From positions 62,001 through 126,000 of the forward strand of contig CAJXVS010000003.1 in assembly GCA_913061265.1 (NCBI GenBank): a stretch of 64,000 nucleotides of DNA. Direction: 5' to 3'. Below, piece by piece: positions 52,073 to 61,240 of the stretch. The translations under genes and the position numbers were made by a program. How positions within the stretch are numbered: the stretch's first letter is position 1; every line of letters starts with the position of its first letter. The notes beneath the pieces were generated by a model that was given only the letters and a program-made list of their open reading frames with translations, made no database searches and was not told where the DNA came from. Source of the DNA: an uncultured Halobacteriovorax sp. (GTDB lineage Bacteria; Bdellovibrionota; Bacteriovoracia; Bacteriovoracales; Bacteriovoracaceae).

Positions 52073-52850
52073 TTATTCTGATCAATTTCAAGATCAAGAA
52101 TTCTCTCATTTAATTTTAGATGACTTTCTCGACATTGATGATGCCAACAAGGTTAAAGAAGATATTGAAAGACTAGATAAGAATATTTTAAGAAGTTATA
52201 AACATTTCAATGCCAAAGTGAGAAGCAGCATAGGTAGAAGTGGATTATCAAGTTCGATTCTTAACCTTATAGATCACTTGCAATCTGATGCCTTTCTCAA
52301 AGAATTAAGAGTTTTATCTGGAAAACCAGATCTTGTACCTGATCTCAACCTCGTGCAAGGTGGAGTTCTTAGTTACCAAGATGGTCATTTTGTTAACCTC
52401 CATACAGATAATCAAACTCATCCCTTTGACCTAGGTCTTAAGACTTCACTCTCCTTGCTCGTCTACCTAAACCCAGATTGGAAAGATGAATACAAAGGCT
52501 TCTTAGAGATTCGGGATAAGAAAAATACTGAAACAATTGCTAAGATCAAACCAAGTCATAATAGGCTTGTTATCATGGAGGCGAATAAAGATAGTATCCA
52601 TGGCCTACCAGAAGTCATTGATTGCCCAGAAACTGTCGTTAGAAAAGCGATCGTTTTGTGGTACTACCAGCCCGTAAAGAAACCGACCTTTCATCCCACA
52701 ACTTATTATTCAAAAGAGTCCGACGATTTAACTAAGAAGTTCAATGTCCTTCTCGGAAACCTGAGCCTTAAAGTCTATTACTTACTAAGAAGGTTCTTTG
52801 GTGATTGGGACCCTCTTATCACTAGGATAATGGGTTTTTTTGGGAAATAG
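52041..52850 (+). CDS. 2OG-Fe(II) oxygenase, copy B
   Basis: 269 aa. Iron ligands HTD (His121, Asp123) and His187 in IHGLPE; Arg201 in RKAIVLWYY for 2-oxoglutarate. Shares layout, length and short motifs with the gene at 35116 (THPF/THPQ after the HxD, IHGLPE, RKAxVLWxY), so it is a paralog. It overlaps the radical SAM gene. Confidence 0.85.
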   Translation: MEYLKTKDISNYSDQFQDQEFSHLILDDFLDIDDANKVKEDIERLDKNILRSYKHFNAKVRSSIGRSGLSSSILNLIDHLQSDAFLKELRVLSGKPDLVPDLNLVQGGVLSYQDGHFVNLHTDNQTHPFDLGLKTSLSLLVYLNPDWKDEYKGFLEIRDKKNTETIAKIKPSHNRLVIMEANKDSIHGLPEVIDCPETVVRKAIVLWYYQPVKKPTFHPTTYYSKESDDLTKKFNVLLGNLSLKVYYLLRRFFGDWDPLITRIMGFFGK

Positions 52851-53029
52851 CCCCACTCCAAGGAGCCCATAAATAGTGGGCAATATCCAGTTTTCCTTAA
52901 CCTTATCTAAATACTCAACTGCTTTAAATTACAATACTTTGGTAGCAAGATTTATAGGATTATGCGTATTCCAAAGCTATGATATTATTATAGAGAACAA
53001 ACATTACTTATGAATTTGGAGATGAAGTC

Positions 53030-55537
53030 ATGAAAGCAACATTAGCTCTAATACTAACTTTTTTATTTAGCACAACGATAACGTTGGCCACAGACCATGG
53101 TTTAGAAGAAGGTTATAAAAAATTAGAGAACATTAAGAAACAGATCGCAACGCCAAAAGGTATTGACCCTTCAAAGCTGCATGAGTTTTTTGGTGGTACT
53201 GAAAAGGACTCTAAAAAAGGAATCTCCCCGCAAGTAATGTGTCATGTAGATGAGCAAGACTTTGTTACTTTAAGAAGTCAGACCATCTTCAAGCTTGAAG
53301 AAATGTTCAAAACAAAGAACACAGATCTTTTAGCTTCTTTTACTTCATCTGATTTTCAAATCAATGACCTTAAGAAATTGACGAAAAGAAATCATATAAA
53401 GACTACTGGGAATATTAAAGAATCTTCTTGGAATGATGTTGGAAGTGGTTTTCTAAAAGGAGCTAGCGCTAAGAAGTCTGTTGAAGCTTATTTAAGCAAC
53501 TTCAAAACTATTGAAGATGTAGAGATTAAGACTGTTAAGTACTTAAGTTATAAGAAAAATAGAGAGCCTTCAAACCTTCGTATGAAAGAAGCTGTTATCA
53601 TCTCTAGATTTGATATTAGAGGACTCGATAAAAAAGGTCATAGAAGAAATGACCGTAGTTTTATCCAAATGAATATTAATAAAGCCGGAAGCGACTGGAA
53701 GATCTCAAAGGTTAACTTTGTTAATGGTGAGACCCTAGTTTCTTCAAGAGCTACTTTTAAGGAACAGTCTTTTGAAACAGGTGTTTCTTCAATTCCAGTC
53801 TATACAAGAAATGAAGCGATTAGACGTGGTGGATATGCTGTAGCAATGGGTGACTATAATGGTGATGGCTACCAAGATATGTATGTTGGTGCTTGGGGAG
53901 CTGGAAAGCTTCTTAAAGGATCTAAGTCTGGTAAGTTCATCGAAGTAAAAGACAGTGGTCTTAATAATGAAACACTTGTTAAGACGGCTATCTTTGGTGA
54001 CTTCTTTAACTCAGGTTCACAAGATCTTCTTTTAGTAAGGTTTGTTCCTTCAAACAAAGAATCAAGCGCAGATAAATTCAGCGATATCGTCTTTTATAAA
54101 AACTTAGGAAACGGTAAGTTTGAAAAGAAAGCTTCACCTGTAAGAAACAGAGTTGTTGCTTCTAATGCTATGCCTGGAGCCGCTTCAGATATGAACGGCG
54201 ATGGGTTCTTAGACTTCTATGTTGGCTTTCCAGGTAGTTTAGACTTTACCTTTATTGGTGATGCTTCGAAGATTATGCAAGGAGCTAAAACACAAGGACT
54301 CTTCCTTAATGATAAAAAGAATGGATTTGTTGATACGACTGACATGAAGCTTTATAAGTCTCAGTCTGAAGGTCAGGGAATCTTTCCTCACTCGGCTCTT
54401 TCATTTGATTATGATCAAGATAACGATATGGATATTATTGTTTTAGATGATAGAGGAAATCTAAGCCCAATCTATAAGAACGTTGGAGACGGTAAGTTTG
54501 TTGAGGTAGCTGATAACACAGGAATGACAAATAATGACCTCGCCATGGGTGCAGCAGGTGGAGATTTAGATAATGATGGAATTGTTGACTTCGCTATTAC
54601 TAACGTGAACTTCGTTGCTGCTGAAAGATGGCAGGAATCTTGTGCTGCTAACTGGCATGTTAAGAAGATGACAATGGGGAACAACGGATTAAAGCTCTAT
54701 AAAGGTGTTGGAGAAGGAAACTTCTTCGAAGCCACTAAATTATCAGGTCTAGAGTGGGCCGGTGAAGGTATGGCCGGTGTCGAGTTTGTTGACTACAACA
54801 ACGATGGTCTCCTTGATATCTACGTAGCAAACGGTCTTTGGTCAGGAACGAGTAAGAACCAAGACCTCTCAAGCCTTTTTGTAAGATCACTTGTAGAACA
54901 ACAGAACTACCTTATTGATGAAATGTACTTTGGTGAAACTGAATCAGACTTCATGAGAGTTCTTAATTCTTTCAATGGCGACATCTTTGGAACTGATAAG
55001 TCTATTAAGGCCCACCCTTCAATGGCAGGCTATCAAAGAAACAGACTCTTTAGAAACGACGGTAGCAATAAATACACTGAAGTTGGTTACCTAGAAGGTG
55101 TTGATGCTATTGCTGACGGTTATGTCGTTGCTAAAGCAGACATTAATAAAGATGGAAAGATGGATCTTATCCTAAGAAATGGTGACCCAGGGATTACAGA
55201 AGTTAAGTACCCAGCGGTTCAGGTTTATATCAATGACTCCAACGAGAAGAACAATAGCCTTCTTGTTGAACTAGAAGGGACTAAATCAAACCGTGACGCC
55301 ATTGGATCTTTCGTTGAGATAGAACTTAAGAACAATAAAAAGCTTCTAGGGCATATGATTGCCAACAATGGTACGGCTCAATCACAAAAGGTTCTTCACT
55401 TTGGACTTGGAAAAGAAAGCAAGGTTAAGAAGCTAACTGTTACATGGCCCGATGGGACTAAGCAGTATATTAAGAATGTGAAGAAAGGCAATATCAGGAT
55501 TAAGCAAAAAACATCAAATAATTTCGCTTCAAAATAA
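53030..55537 (+). CDS. Secreted FG-GAP/VCBS repeat protein with ASPIC/UnbV domain
   Basis: 835 aa with a signal peptide (ending TITLA). An N-terminal ~230-residue domain is followed by at least six FG-GAP/VCBS blades with DxDxDG-like calcium loops (DYNGDGYQDMYVG, DMNGDGFLDFYVG, DYDQDNDMDIIV, DLDNDGIVDFAI, DYNNDGLLDIYV, DINKDGKMDLIL). The end has the UnbV (ASPIC) signature with IGSFVEIELKNNK and LTVTWPDGTKQYI. Likely surface beta-propeller binding protein. A terminator follows. Confidence 0.85.
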   Translation: MKATLALILTFLFSTTITLATDHGLEEGYKKLENIKKQIATPKGIDPSKLHEFFGGTEKDSKKGISPQVMCHVDEQDFVTLRSQTIFKLEEMFKTKNTDLLASFTSSDFQINDLKKLTKRNHIKTTGNIKESSWNDVGSGFLKGASAKKSVEAYLSNFKTIEDVEIKTVKYLSYKKNREPSNLRMKEAVIISRFDIRGLDKKGHRRNDRSFIQMNINKAGSDWKISKVNFVNGETLVSSRATFKEQSFETGVSSIPVYTRNEAIRRGGYAVAMGDYNGDGYQDMYVGAWGAGKLLKGSKSGKFIEVKDSGLNNETLVKTAIFGDFFNSGSQDLLLVRFVPSNKESSADKFSDIVFYKNLGNGKFEKKASPVRNRVVASNAMPGAASDMNGDGFLDFYVGFPGSLDFTFIGDASKIMQGAKTQGLFLNDKKNGFVDTTDMKLYKSQSEGQGIFPHSALSFDYDQDNDMDIIVLDDRGNLSPIYKNVGDGKFVEVADNTGMTNNDLAMGAAGGDLDNDGIVDFAITNVNFVAAERWQESCAANWHVKKMTMGNNGLKLYKGVGEGNFFEATKLSGLEWAGEGMAGVEFVDYNNDGLLDIYVANGLWSGTSKNQDLSSLFVRSLVEQQNYLIDEMYFGETESDFMRVLNSFNGDIFGTDKSIKAHPSMAGYQRNRLFRNDGSNKYTEVGYLEGVDAIADGYVVAKADINKDGKMDLILRNGDPGITEVKYPAVQVYINDSNEKNNSLLVELEGTKSNRDAIGSFVEIELKNNKKLLGHMIANNGTAQSQKVLHFGLGKESKVKKLTVTWPDGTKQYIKNVKKGNIRIKQKTSNNFASK

Positions 55538-55542
55538 TAATG

Positions 55543-55572
55543 AAAAAGGCTCCGAAAGGAGCCTTTTTTTTT
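55543..55572. terminator. Bidirectional intrinsic terminator
   Basis: AAAAAGGCTCC (55543-55553), GAAA tetraloop (55554-55557) and GGAGCCTTTTT (55558-55568), followed by T-rich sequence. It separates the convergent FG-GAP and radical SAM genes. Confidence 0.95.
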
Positions 55573-56677
55573 ACTTAAATTTATACAAAAGATTCGTCTC
55601 TATCTGGCAGTTCCAATAACAATCCCTACATTTCTTTGTTTCAGTCCTTAGAGGGGCAATCTCTTGAGACTTCCAAAACCTTAAAAGGCCTCCGGAGGTT
55701 TTTATATTCCCCCAACTCTTTTCCATCTCATAGTAAGAGAAACAAGGGAAGATTCGGCCATAACAATCAACGACAAGGGTGGTAAACCCCGCCATGCACT
55801 TCATGGGCAAGGGTTCTTTCTTGAAGAAGTTATAAAACAGCTTTAAATACCTATCAGAGCTCTCTATAAAGTCATCTTTTTTAGCAATCTCTCTAAGCTT
55901 CTTAATGCTAGAGAAGACTCCCTTAACTTCTTTCTCATCAAGGCGGAGCTTTTCTTCGTCTACTAAAGGGGAAATTGTATGAACTGGCATGAAGCCAATC
56001 CGGTCTGCTCCAGCATCCTTGGAGACACCAATAACATCATCAATACTTTCATAGTTTGATTTCCCAAGAACAGTACTGACACTGATCGACATAGGGGAAT
56101 TATTTAAATCACGGACCTTTCTCAGAACCTCTAGGGCATTAATGGCCTTAGAGAAGCTCCCTTTAACTCCGCGTATCTTATCGTGAATTTCTTCAGTGCT
56201 GCCATCAATTGAAATTGAAATCGCATCGACCTTTGAATCGATCAACCTTTGAGCGACTTCTTCGTTAATGAACCAACCGTTACTCGTAATCTGAGTCACC
56301 ATGCCGCGCTTTTTGATATGCTCCACAATCTTAAAGAGATCTTTGTGGAGAAATGGCTCTCCACCGGAAATCGCCATAGCGCTAGTTCCTATTCTGGCAA
56401 AATCATCAATTACTGCAGTCCACTCGTTTAAGCTTAAATCAACAAGGGCATCATCTTGTTTATAGTTGAGATGCCTTTGAGGTAGGTCACACATTTCACA
56501 AAGAAGGTTGCAATTATAAGTAAGGCAAAGAGTCCCTTGAATTGGTCCAGCAAAACTTTTATTTACCGAGAAAGATAAGAAGGTTAGCACATAGCGCTTA
56601 GCGTATTTAAGTAAGGACAAAGCCCCTTCGTTCTTAACCCTTTCAAATAAATGTTTGATGTATATCTTTCTGATCAT
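55571..56677 (-). CDS. Radical SAM/SPASM enzyme
   Basis: 368 aa. CxxxCxxC radical SAM motif at CNLLCEMC (Cys56, 60, 63), GGEPFLHKDLF motif around 105, and a Cys-rich SPASM-like end (CMAGFTTLVVDCYGRIFPC, CRDCYWNC). This architecture occurs in peptide-modifying and cofactor-maturing enzymes. The start overlaps the cytochrome-like gene by four bases, so the two form an operon. Confidence 0.9.
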   Translation of the reverse strand: MIRKIYIKHLFERVKNEGALSLLKYAKRYVLTFLSFSVNKSFAGPIQGTLCLTYNCNLLCEMCDLPQRHLNYKQDDALVDLSLNEWTAVIDDFARIGTSAMAISGGEPFLHKDLFKIVEHIKKRGMVTQITSNGWFINEEVAQRLIDSKVDAISISIDGSTEEIHDKIRGVKGSFSKAINALEVLRKVRDLNNSPMSISVSTVLGKSNYESIDDVIGVSKDAGADRIGFMPVHTISPLVDEEKLRLDEKEVKGVFSSIKKLREIAKKDDFIESSDRYLKLFYNFFKKEPLPMKCMAGFTTLVVDCYGRIFPCFSYYEMEKSWGNIKTSGGLLRFWKSQEIAPLRTETKKCRDCYWNCQIETNLLYKFK

Positions 56678-58404
56678 TCTTTATAATCAACCTTGATATT
56701 TTCATACCCGTACTTATAGAGATCATGATCAAAGATGGCCTTAAGTAACTCTTTTGGTGACTGATTCTTTTTAAGCTTTTCTCCGAACTTAATAAGCTCA
56801 TTATAGATAAAGCGATCTTTAGCACTATGAGTATTCTTATTCTTTATTAAGTCATCAAGGTCAATCCTCAAGTCCAAGAAATACTCTAGGTATCTCTTTG
56901 AAAAGCAAAGATAAGGATCAAGCTCTTGCATCATTTTCTTTCCAAGCTCTTCAATATTTTGAAATTTAAGTTCCTTGTATTCGCCTTGATAGTTTCGAAA
57001 AACCATCTTTCCTTTTTCGTCAGTCTTATATTTTTCTACCAAGCCTGAATGGCGAACATCAAAGGGAACAATGCTCTGCAAGGCTCCAATTGTCTTAGCT
57101 TTCAAATCGATCCTTTCAGCTATGACATTGTTATGACCCATACTCACAAAGGAGAGCGCTTTCGCTGTAGGATCGATACTTAAATGGCACTGAAGACAAG
57201 TAGCACTTCTTTGGAAGGGAAGTTTTGAAGTCTTATTCACCTTATTATAGCTATCATAGATACTAATCACAGGAAGGCTCCTACACATATAGTCTCTAAT
57301 AATCGCCTTAGACCAGCTACGCATAGTTTTATTCTCATTATCCATGACTTGTAGGAAGTTATTTGAATAATTAAGAATAGAATAACTAGTCGATCCTAAG
57401 ATCCCTCCCCCAAAACTTTTATGTAGGGGAAAGATTCCAGGAACACCCTCTCTTTCTTCGTTGTTCTTGTAGACATTAAAGATCAGGCTTCTCTTAGGCG
57501 AATACTTCTTAAATCCAACGAGCTGTCCTCGAGGTGCAGGAGCTGGCTCAGGGGACCATTTTACTGGTGAATCTGGATCATTTCCGTTTAACCATTGATA
57601 ACGCTCTTGCGGGAGAAACTTTTCATCATCTTGTCTGAAGACTAAGAACTCTGAATCCCCTTCTTTCTTTCTTTTTGCTCCAATAAGAGAGCTGCCTTGA
57701 AAAAGGCTATCGAACTTTATTTCATCGATAAAAAGGCTGGCCGTTAAAGAGTAGGCTGTTTCACTCGGATCAAATAATTCGAAGGTTCCCCAGTTTTCAT
57801 TATTTTTATTAAAATTAACTTCTGTAAAGAATGAATTATGAAGAAATTGAAAATTTCTAAGGGAGGCAAGTTGAAAGTCACCCTTTAGCTCAGTATCTAT
57901 CTTCATCGTTAATGCATCAATAGCATCATGGCACGAGGAAAAAGGAAGTTCTTTATAGAACCTTTGAGACATTTGAGTCAGGCACCTACGGAGTAAACTT
58001 TTCTCACTCGTCTTAGGCTTAAGAAAACTGAGTTTAGTTTTCAAGTTGGCACTATTATATTCTTTTAAGTGAAGAATCCAATCTTTCAACGTAACAAGTT
58101 CTTCTTTATTTAAGGACTCAGAATGACTTGGGGGCATATTTTCAGGTCCATCTTGCTTGGCTCCCCTCAAGGAACTAAAAAGGATCGACTTCTTCAAATC
58201 CCCTGGAAGAACTAAGCCTGAATCAATCCATTCTTGGTTACTGCTAAAACTATAGTTCTGATGACATGAAAGGCATTTATTGTTTAGAACCATTGAGGCC
58301 TTAGCAAGCCTCGGATCACTATCGTTTAGTACGATAAATTCCTTAGATTTACTACAAGAGCTTAAAGTGAGAATGAACAGGAATAGAACTATGGTTTTTG
58401 CCAT
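56674..58404 (-). CDS. Lipoprotein with two CxxCH haem c motifs
   Basis: 576 aa. Lipobox LSSC (Cys17). The CxxCH motifs are CLSCH (44-48) and CLQCH (403-407), so up to two c-type haems are expected outside the cytoplasm. A 100-residue segment after the first motif has a CHDAID run. The C-terminal part has a helical fold of the type seen in PSCyt-like proteins. Overlaps its neighbours on both sides. Confidence 0.8.
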   Translation of the reverse strand: MAKTIVLFLFILTLSSCSKSKEFIVLNDSDPRLAKASMVLNNKCLSCHQNYSFSSNQEWIDSGLVLPGDLKKSILFSSLRGAKQDGPENMPPSHSESLNKEELVTLKDWILHLKEYNSANLKTKLSFLKPKTSEKSLLRRCLTQMSQRFYKELPFSSCHDAIDALTMKIDTELKGDFQLASLRNFQFLHNSFFTEVNFNKNNENWGTFELFDPSETAYSLTASLFIDEIKFDSLFQGSSLIGAKRKKEGDSEFLVFRQDDEKFLPQERYQWLNGNDPDSPVKWSPEPAPAPRGQLVGFKKYSPKRSLIFNVYKNNEEREGVPGIFPLHKSFGGGILGSTSYSILNYSNNFLQVMDNENKTMRSWSKAIIRDYMCRSLPVISIYDSYNKVNKTSKLPFQRSATCLQCHLSIDPTAKALSFVSMGHNNVIAERIDLKAKTIGALQSIVPFDVRHSGLVEKYKTDEKGKMVFRNYQGEYKELKFQNIEELGKKMMQELDPYLCFSKRYLEYFLDLRIDLDDLIKNKNTHSAKDRFIYNELIKFGEKLKKNQSPKELLKAIFDHDLYKYGYENIKVDYKE

Positions 58405-58922
58405 TTTTCACTCCTACAAAAGATCTTAGAAGTGATAACCCAGGGGCTTTTCTTGTTTCTAATTTGGTTGAAGATATTCTTATCGACTGTAAGCCTAAAT
58501 ATTTCAGAGTAACGAGAGAAATTTTCGAAATTAAACTCCTTACTAAGGCCTCGCAATGAATACTTAACGGCTCCTTCTACCTTCACAATTTCGCTACAAA
58601 TCTCGTTCATAAGAAGGCTCCTAACGGAGGAGCTCTTCCCTACTGGAGATTTATTCATTTCATGAAATCCTCTAAAGCATCCATAGTTCTTTCTATATAA
58701 TATTGTTCCTTTTTTAATAAGAGAATAAGGATCACAGGCTCCAGCGAAGACATCTCCCCTTTTAATAATCTTTTCTTGAATAATAGCTGATACTTTTTCA
58801 CCGTAAACCTGACCAAGAAAGCTTGAGAGATAGTGCTTATTATAGAAGCTATCTTCCTTCTGAACTGAAGCTTTTACTGCACTTATACTGAAGAGGAGAA
58901 CTAGGATAATGGACCTATACAT
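58389..58922 (-). CDS. Small secreted protein of the cytochrome/DUF1501 operon
   Basis: 177 aa with signal peptide (ending SAVKA) and about four Cys outside it. No known family. The start overlaps the DUF1501-like stop by 8 bases and its end overlaps the cytochrome start by 16 bases, so it belongs to the same operon. Confidence 0.65.
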   Translation of the reverse strand: MYRSIILVLLFSISAVKASVQKEDSFYNKHYLSSFLGQVYGEKVSAIIQEKIIKRGDVFAGACDPYSLIKKGTILYRKNYGCFRGFHEMNKSPVGKSSSVRSLLMNEICSEIVKVEGAVKYSLRGLSKEFNFENFSRYSEIFRLTVDKNIFNQIRNKKSPWVITSKIFCRSEKWQKP

Positions 58923-60495
58923 TGCTGGCCTTACCTACGAGAGGTTTAAGTTCTTTATTTTTACCAAAAGAAACCAGGCTTTTATCTTCAGGAGTAATAC
59001 TCTTGATCTTTAAAAGATGACAGATAGTCGATGAAATATTTCTGTAACTAATCGTCCTATCATCTAGTTCTTTTATAGGAGCGCCGGCCCCCCAAATTCC
59101 ATTGCCGGGGTGTAAGGCAGAGGGATCATCGTAGGACTTAAAGATATTTCCTAAGCAATAAGTACCTTTAAACTGCCCACCTATCAAAGTAGAAGTATGC
59201 CCTTGATACCCATGATCAGAACCTGATAGATCCTTCCGCGGCGTTCTATCAAATTCAGAGGTAATATGAATCAAGCTATTATCAAATAGCTTTTCCTTTT
59301 TTAAAGTGATCACAAATTCATTTAAAAGAGAGGTAAAGGCATGATAGAAAGCATTCCCTATTAGGATATCGGCAACGGCACCCACATTATGAGTATCAAA
59401 GGTACCCTTAACAGAGGTCTTACTTAAGGTTTTCTTAGTTATAGGATCAAAGGCCTTAAAAGAAATATTCTCAGGAGGGTCTAACATCATAAGGCAGCTT
59501 GAGCTTAAGTTATTTAGTGCAATGACCTCTGTCAAAGCAAACTTCTCAACGAGCCTTGGAAACTCCAGGTCTAAAGCAATCTCACGAAGGTTTTCTCCTT
59601 CTAGATATAAGTCTTCATAAAAGAGGTGGCCATAATTCCTTCTAAGCTCTTCTGAAGAGCTCGCATTTTTGAAATCTATCTTTGATCTCAGAGCGATTTT
59701 TCTTCTTTCATCATTAATATAAGATTTATAATTTCTCTTTAATATCTTTTGATACTTTGTAACAGCCTGTTCAAACTGCTTTTCAAAGACTTCTAGTTTT
59801 CTACTAAAGACCTTTTCATTTATCTGATGCAGGTTATTAAGCTTCGCAAGCGCACTTAGAAGCCTGTTTTCGAACTGGATCTCTTTTTTCTTAAATTTAT
59901 AGTCGAATAATTTCTTATTATATTCTTCCTTCATAAAGATATTTATTGAAGAGATTCCCTCATTACTTTTATAAGCTCCTGGTGTTGTCACCATAGGAGA
60001 ATAACTCTGAAGAAGTTGCAATGGACCAAAATCAGCTGGGTAATACTTTGCGACTTGGGCATTTATTGAATTTCCTAGGCCAAAAGGAGACATGAGCTTC
60101 TGACTATTAGTTTCATGCCCATCGATGGCCATATTGCAGCCTCTAATAGTCAGCATATTACTATAAAGGCTAGATAAGTCGCCTTTTCCTAAACTTGAAT
60201 AAAAGGACTTACCCCATAGAGAGGGGTATCGAACTCCTCCAATACTCACTGTATCCAACGAGGTCTCAAATCTATCCATTTTTTTTATTCTATTACCAAC
60301 CATCATATTTCGCAGTACAGTTTTATCTTCTGAAAAAGGAAAGAGAGGGAGATCAAACAACCACCTAGAGGGAGCCCCGAACATATTTACTTGCAAGAGA
60401 AAGGCATTCTTCTTAGGCTCAACTTCCTTTCCATAAAGAAACGGAGTGGTGAGACTAAGCCCTGCAAATTTTAGTAATGACCGTCTAGATAACAT
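58915..60495 (-). CDS. Tat-exported DUF1501/DUF1552-like protein
   Basis: 526 aa. N-terminal twin-arginine signal SRRSLLKFAGLS, so it is folded before export. The C-terminal half (SLIHITSEFDRTPRKDLSGSDHG, TIGG-type and ALHPGNGIWGAG) matches the DUF1501/DUF1552 family, which has an alkaline-phosphatase-like core in Planctomycetes and Bdellovibrio relatives. Enzymatic activity unproven. First gene of a four-gene operon with the c-type lipoprotein and radical SAM enzyme. Confidence 0.78.
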   Translation of the reverse strand: MLSRRSLLKFAGLSLTTPFLYGKEVEPKKNAFLLQVNMFGAPSRWLFDLPLFPFSEDKTVLRNMMVGNRIKKMDRFETSLDTVSIGGVRYPSLWGKSFYSSLGKGDLSSLYSNMLTIRGCNMAIDGHETNSQKLMSPFGLGNSINAQVAKYYPADFGPLQLLQSYSPMVTTPGAYKSNEGISSINIFMKEEYNKKLFDYKFKKKEIQFENRLLSALAKLNNLHQINEKVFSRKLEVFEKQFEQAVTKYQKILKRNYKSYINDERRKIALRSKIDFKNASSSEELRRNYGHLFYEDLYLEGENLREIALDLEFPRLVEKFALTEVIALNNLSSSCLMMLDPPENISFKAFDPITKKTLSKTSVKGTFDTHNVGAVADILIGNAFYHAFTSLLNEFVITLKKEKLFDNSLIHITSEFDRTPRKDLSGSDHGYQGHTSTLIGGQFKGTYCLGNIFKSYDDPSALHPGNGIWGAGAPIKELDDRTISYRNISSTICHLLKIKSITPEDKSLVSFGKNKELKPLVGKASNV

Positions 60496-60602
60496 GGGAG
60501 AACTATACCAATTAAATACTACTAATTCACTTTCCTGACCAAAGGACTCCAGTAACTTTTCAAAGTAATTGAAATAGGCAATAATCTTAAAAAGGTAACT
60601 TT

Positions 60603-60938
60603 ATGAAGACCCCCACAGTTTTAATACTTCTCTTTTTACTATCAAGTTGTTTGATGAAAACTGAAGACACAACTCCCAATCCTAACACTCCGCTGTCTGG
60701 AATCTCTCGTGGTTTCTTTAGTGTGAAAGATCAAATCTATTACTCTGACGGAATTGATCTTTACTGTGGTTTCAAGGACTGGAAACACCTAGACTCAATG
60801 ACTGAAGGATTCAGTGTAAAACAAAAGTCTGCCTTAAAAATCGATGAAGAGCCCACTATGATGAAATTTGTAGTGCATTGCTCCAAGGATATCATTGAAG
60901 GAAAGCATTCAACAAAACAAGCTCTTGAAAGGTACTAA
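60603..60938 (+). CDS. Small lipoprotein, tandem paralog 1
   Basis: 111 aa; lipobox LLSSC. The central block GFFSVKDQIYYSDGIDLYC matches GLFSVGDKIFFSDGNDSYC in the next gene, so this is a tandem duplicate. The stop/start overlap (TAATG) couples the pair. Function unknown. Confidence 0.65.
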   Translation: MKTPTVLILLFLLSSCLMKTEDTTPNPNTPLSGISRGFFSVKDQIYYSDGIDLYCGFKDWKHLDSMTEGFSVKQKSALKIDEEPTMMKFVVHCSKDIIEGKHSTKQALERY

Positions 60939-61240
60939 TGTATAAGCACCTCCTCATCATTTCCACTCTCTTACTCTTTTCTTGCATAAAGAAAAAGAGT
61001 AAAAAAATAGGGATAGAGCAACCTCAAGCAGTCTTAAAAGTTTCTTCTGGGCTGTTTAGCGTTGGAGATAAAATCTTTTTTTCAGATGGCAATGACTCTT
61101 ACTGTAGCTTCACAAACTCAGAAGAAGCTGAAGCTTATACCAAGAAGAAGAAGACCTATTTCGCAGTTGTTCCCACAGAAACTAAGCCCCTAGATATGAC
61201 TCTTTCTGGAAACTGCTTAGATACTTTATTAAAAGATTAA
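60938..61240 (+). CDS. Small lipoprotein, tandem paralog 2
   Basis: 100 aa, lipobox LLFSC. Shares the FSV-D-I-FSDG-D-YC block with the upstream lipoprotein. Overlaps the convergent membrane gene by 4 bases. Confidence 0.65.
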   Translation: MYKHLLIISTLLLFSCIKKKSKKIGIEQPQAVLKVSSGLFSVGDKIFFSDGNDSYCSFTNSEEAEAYTKKKKTYFAVVPTETKPLDMTLSGNCLDTLLKD

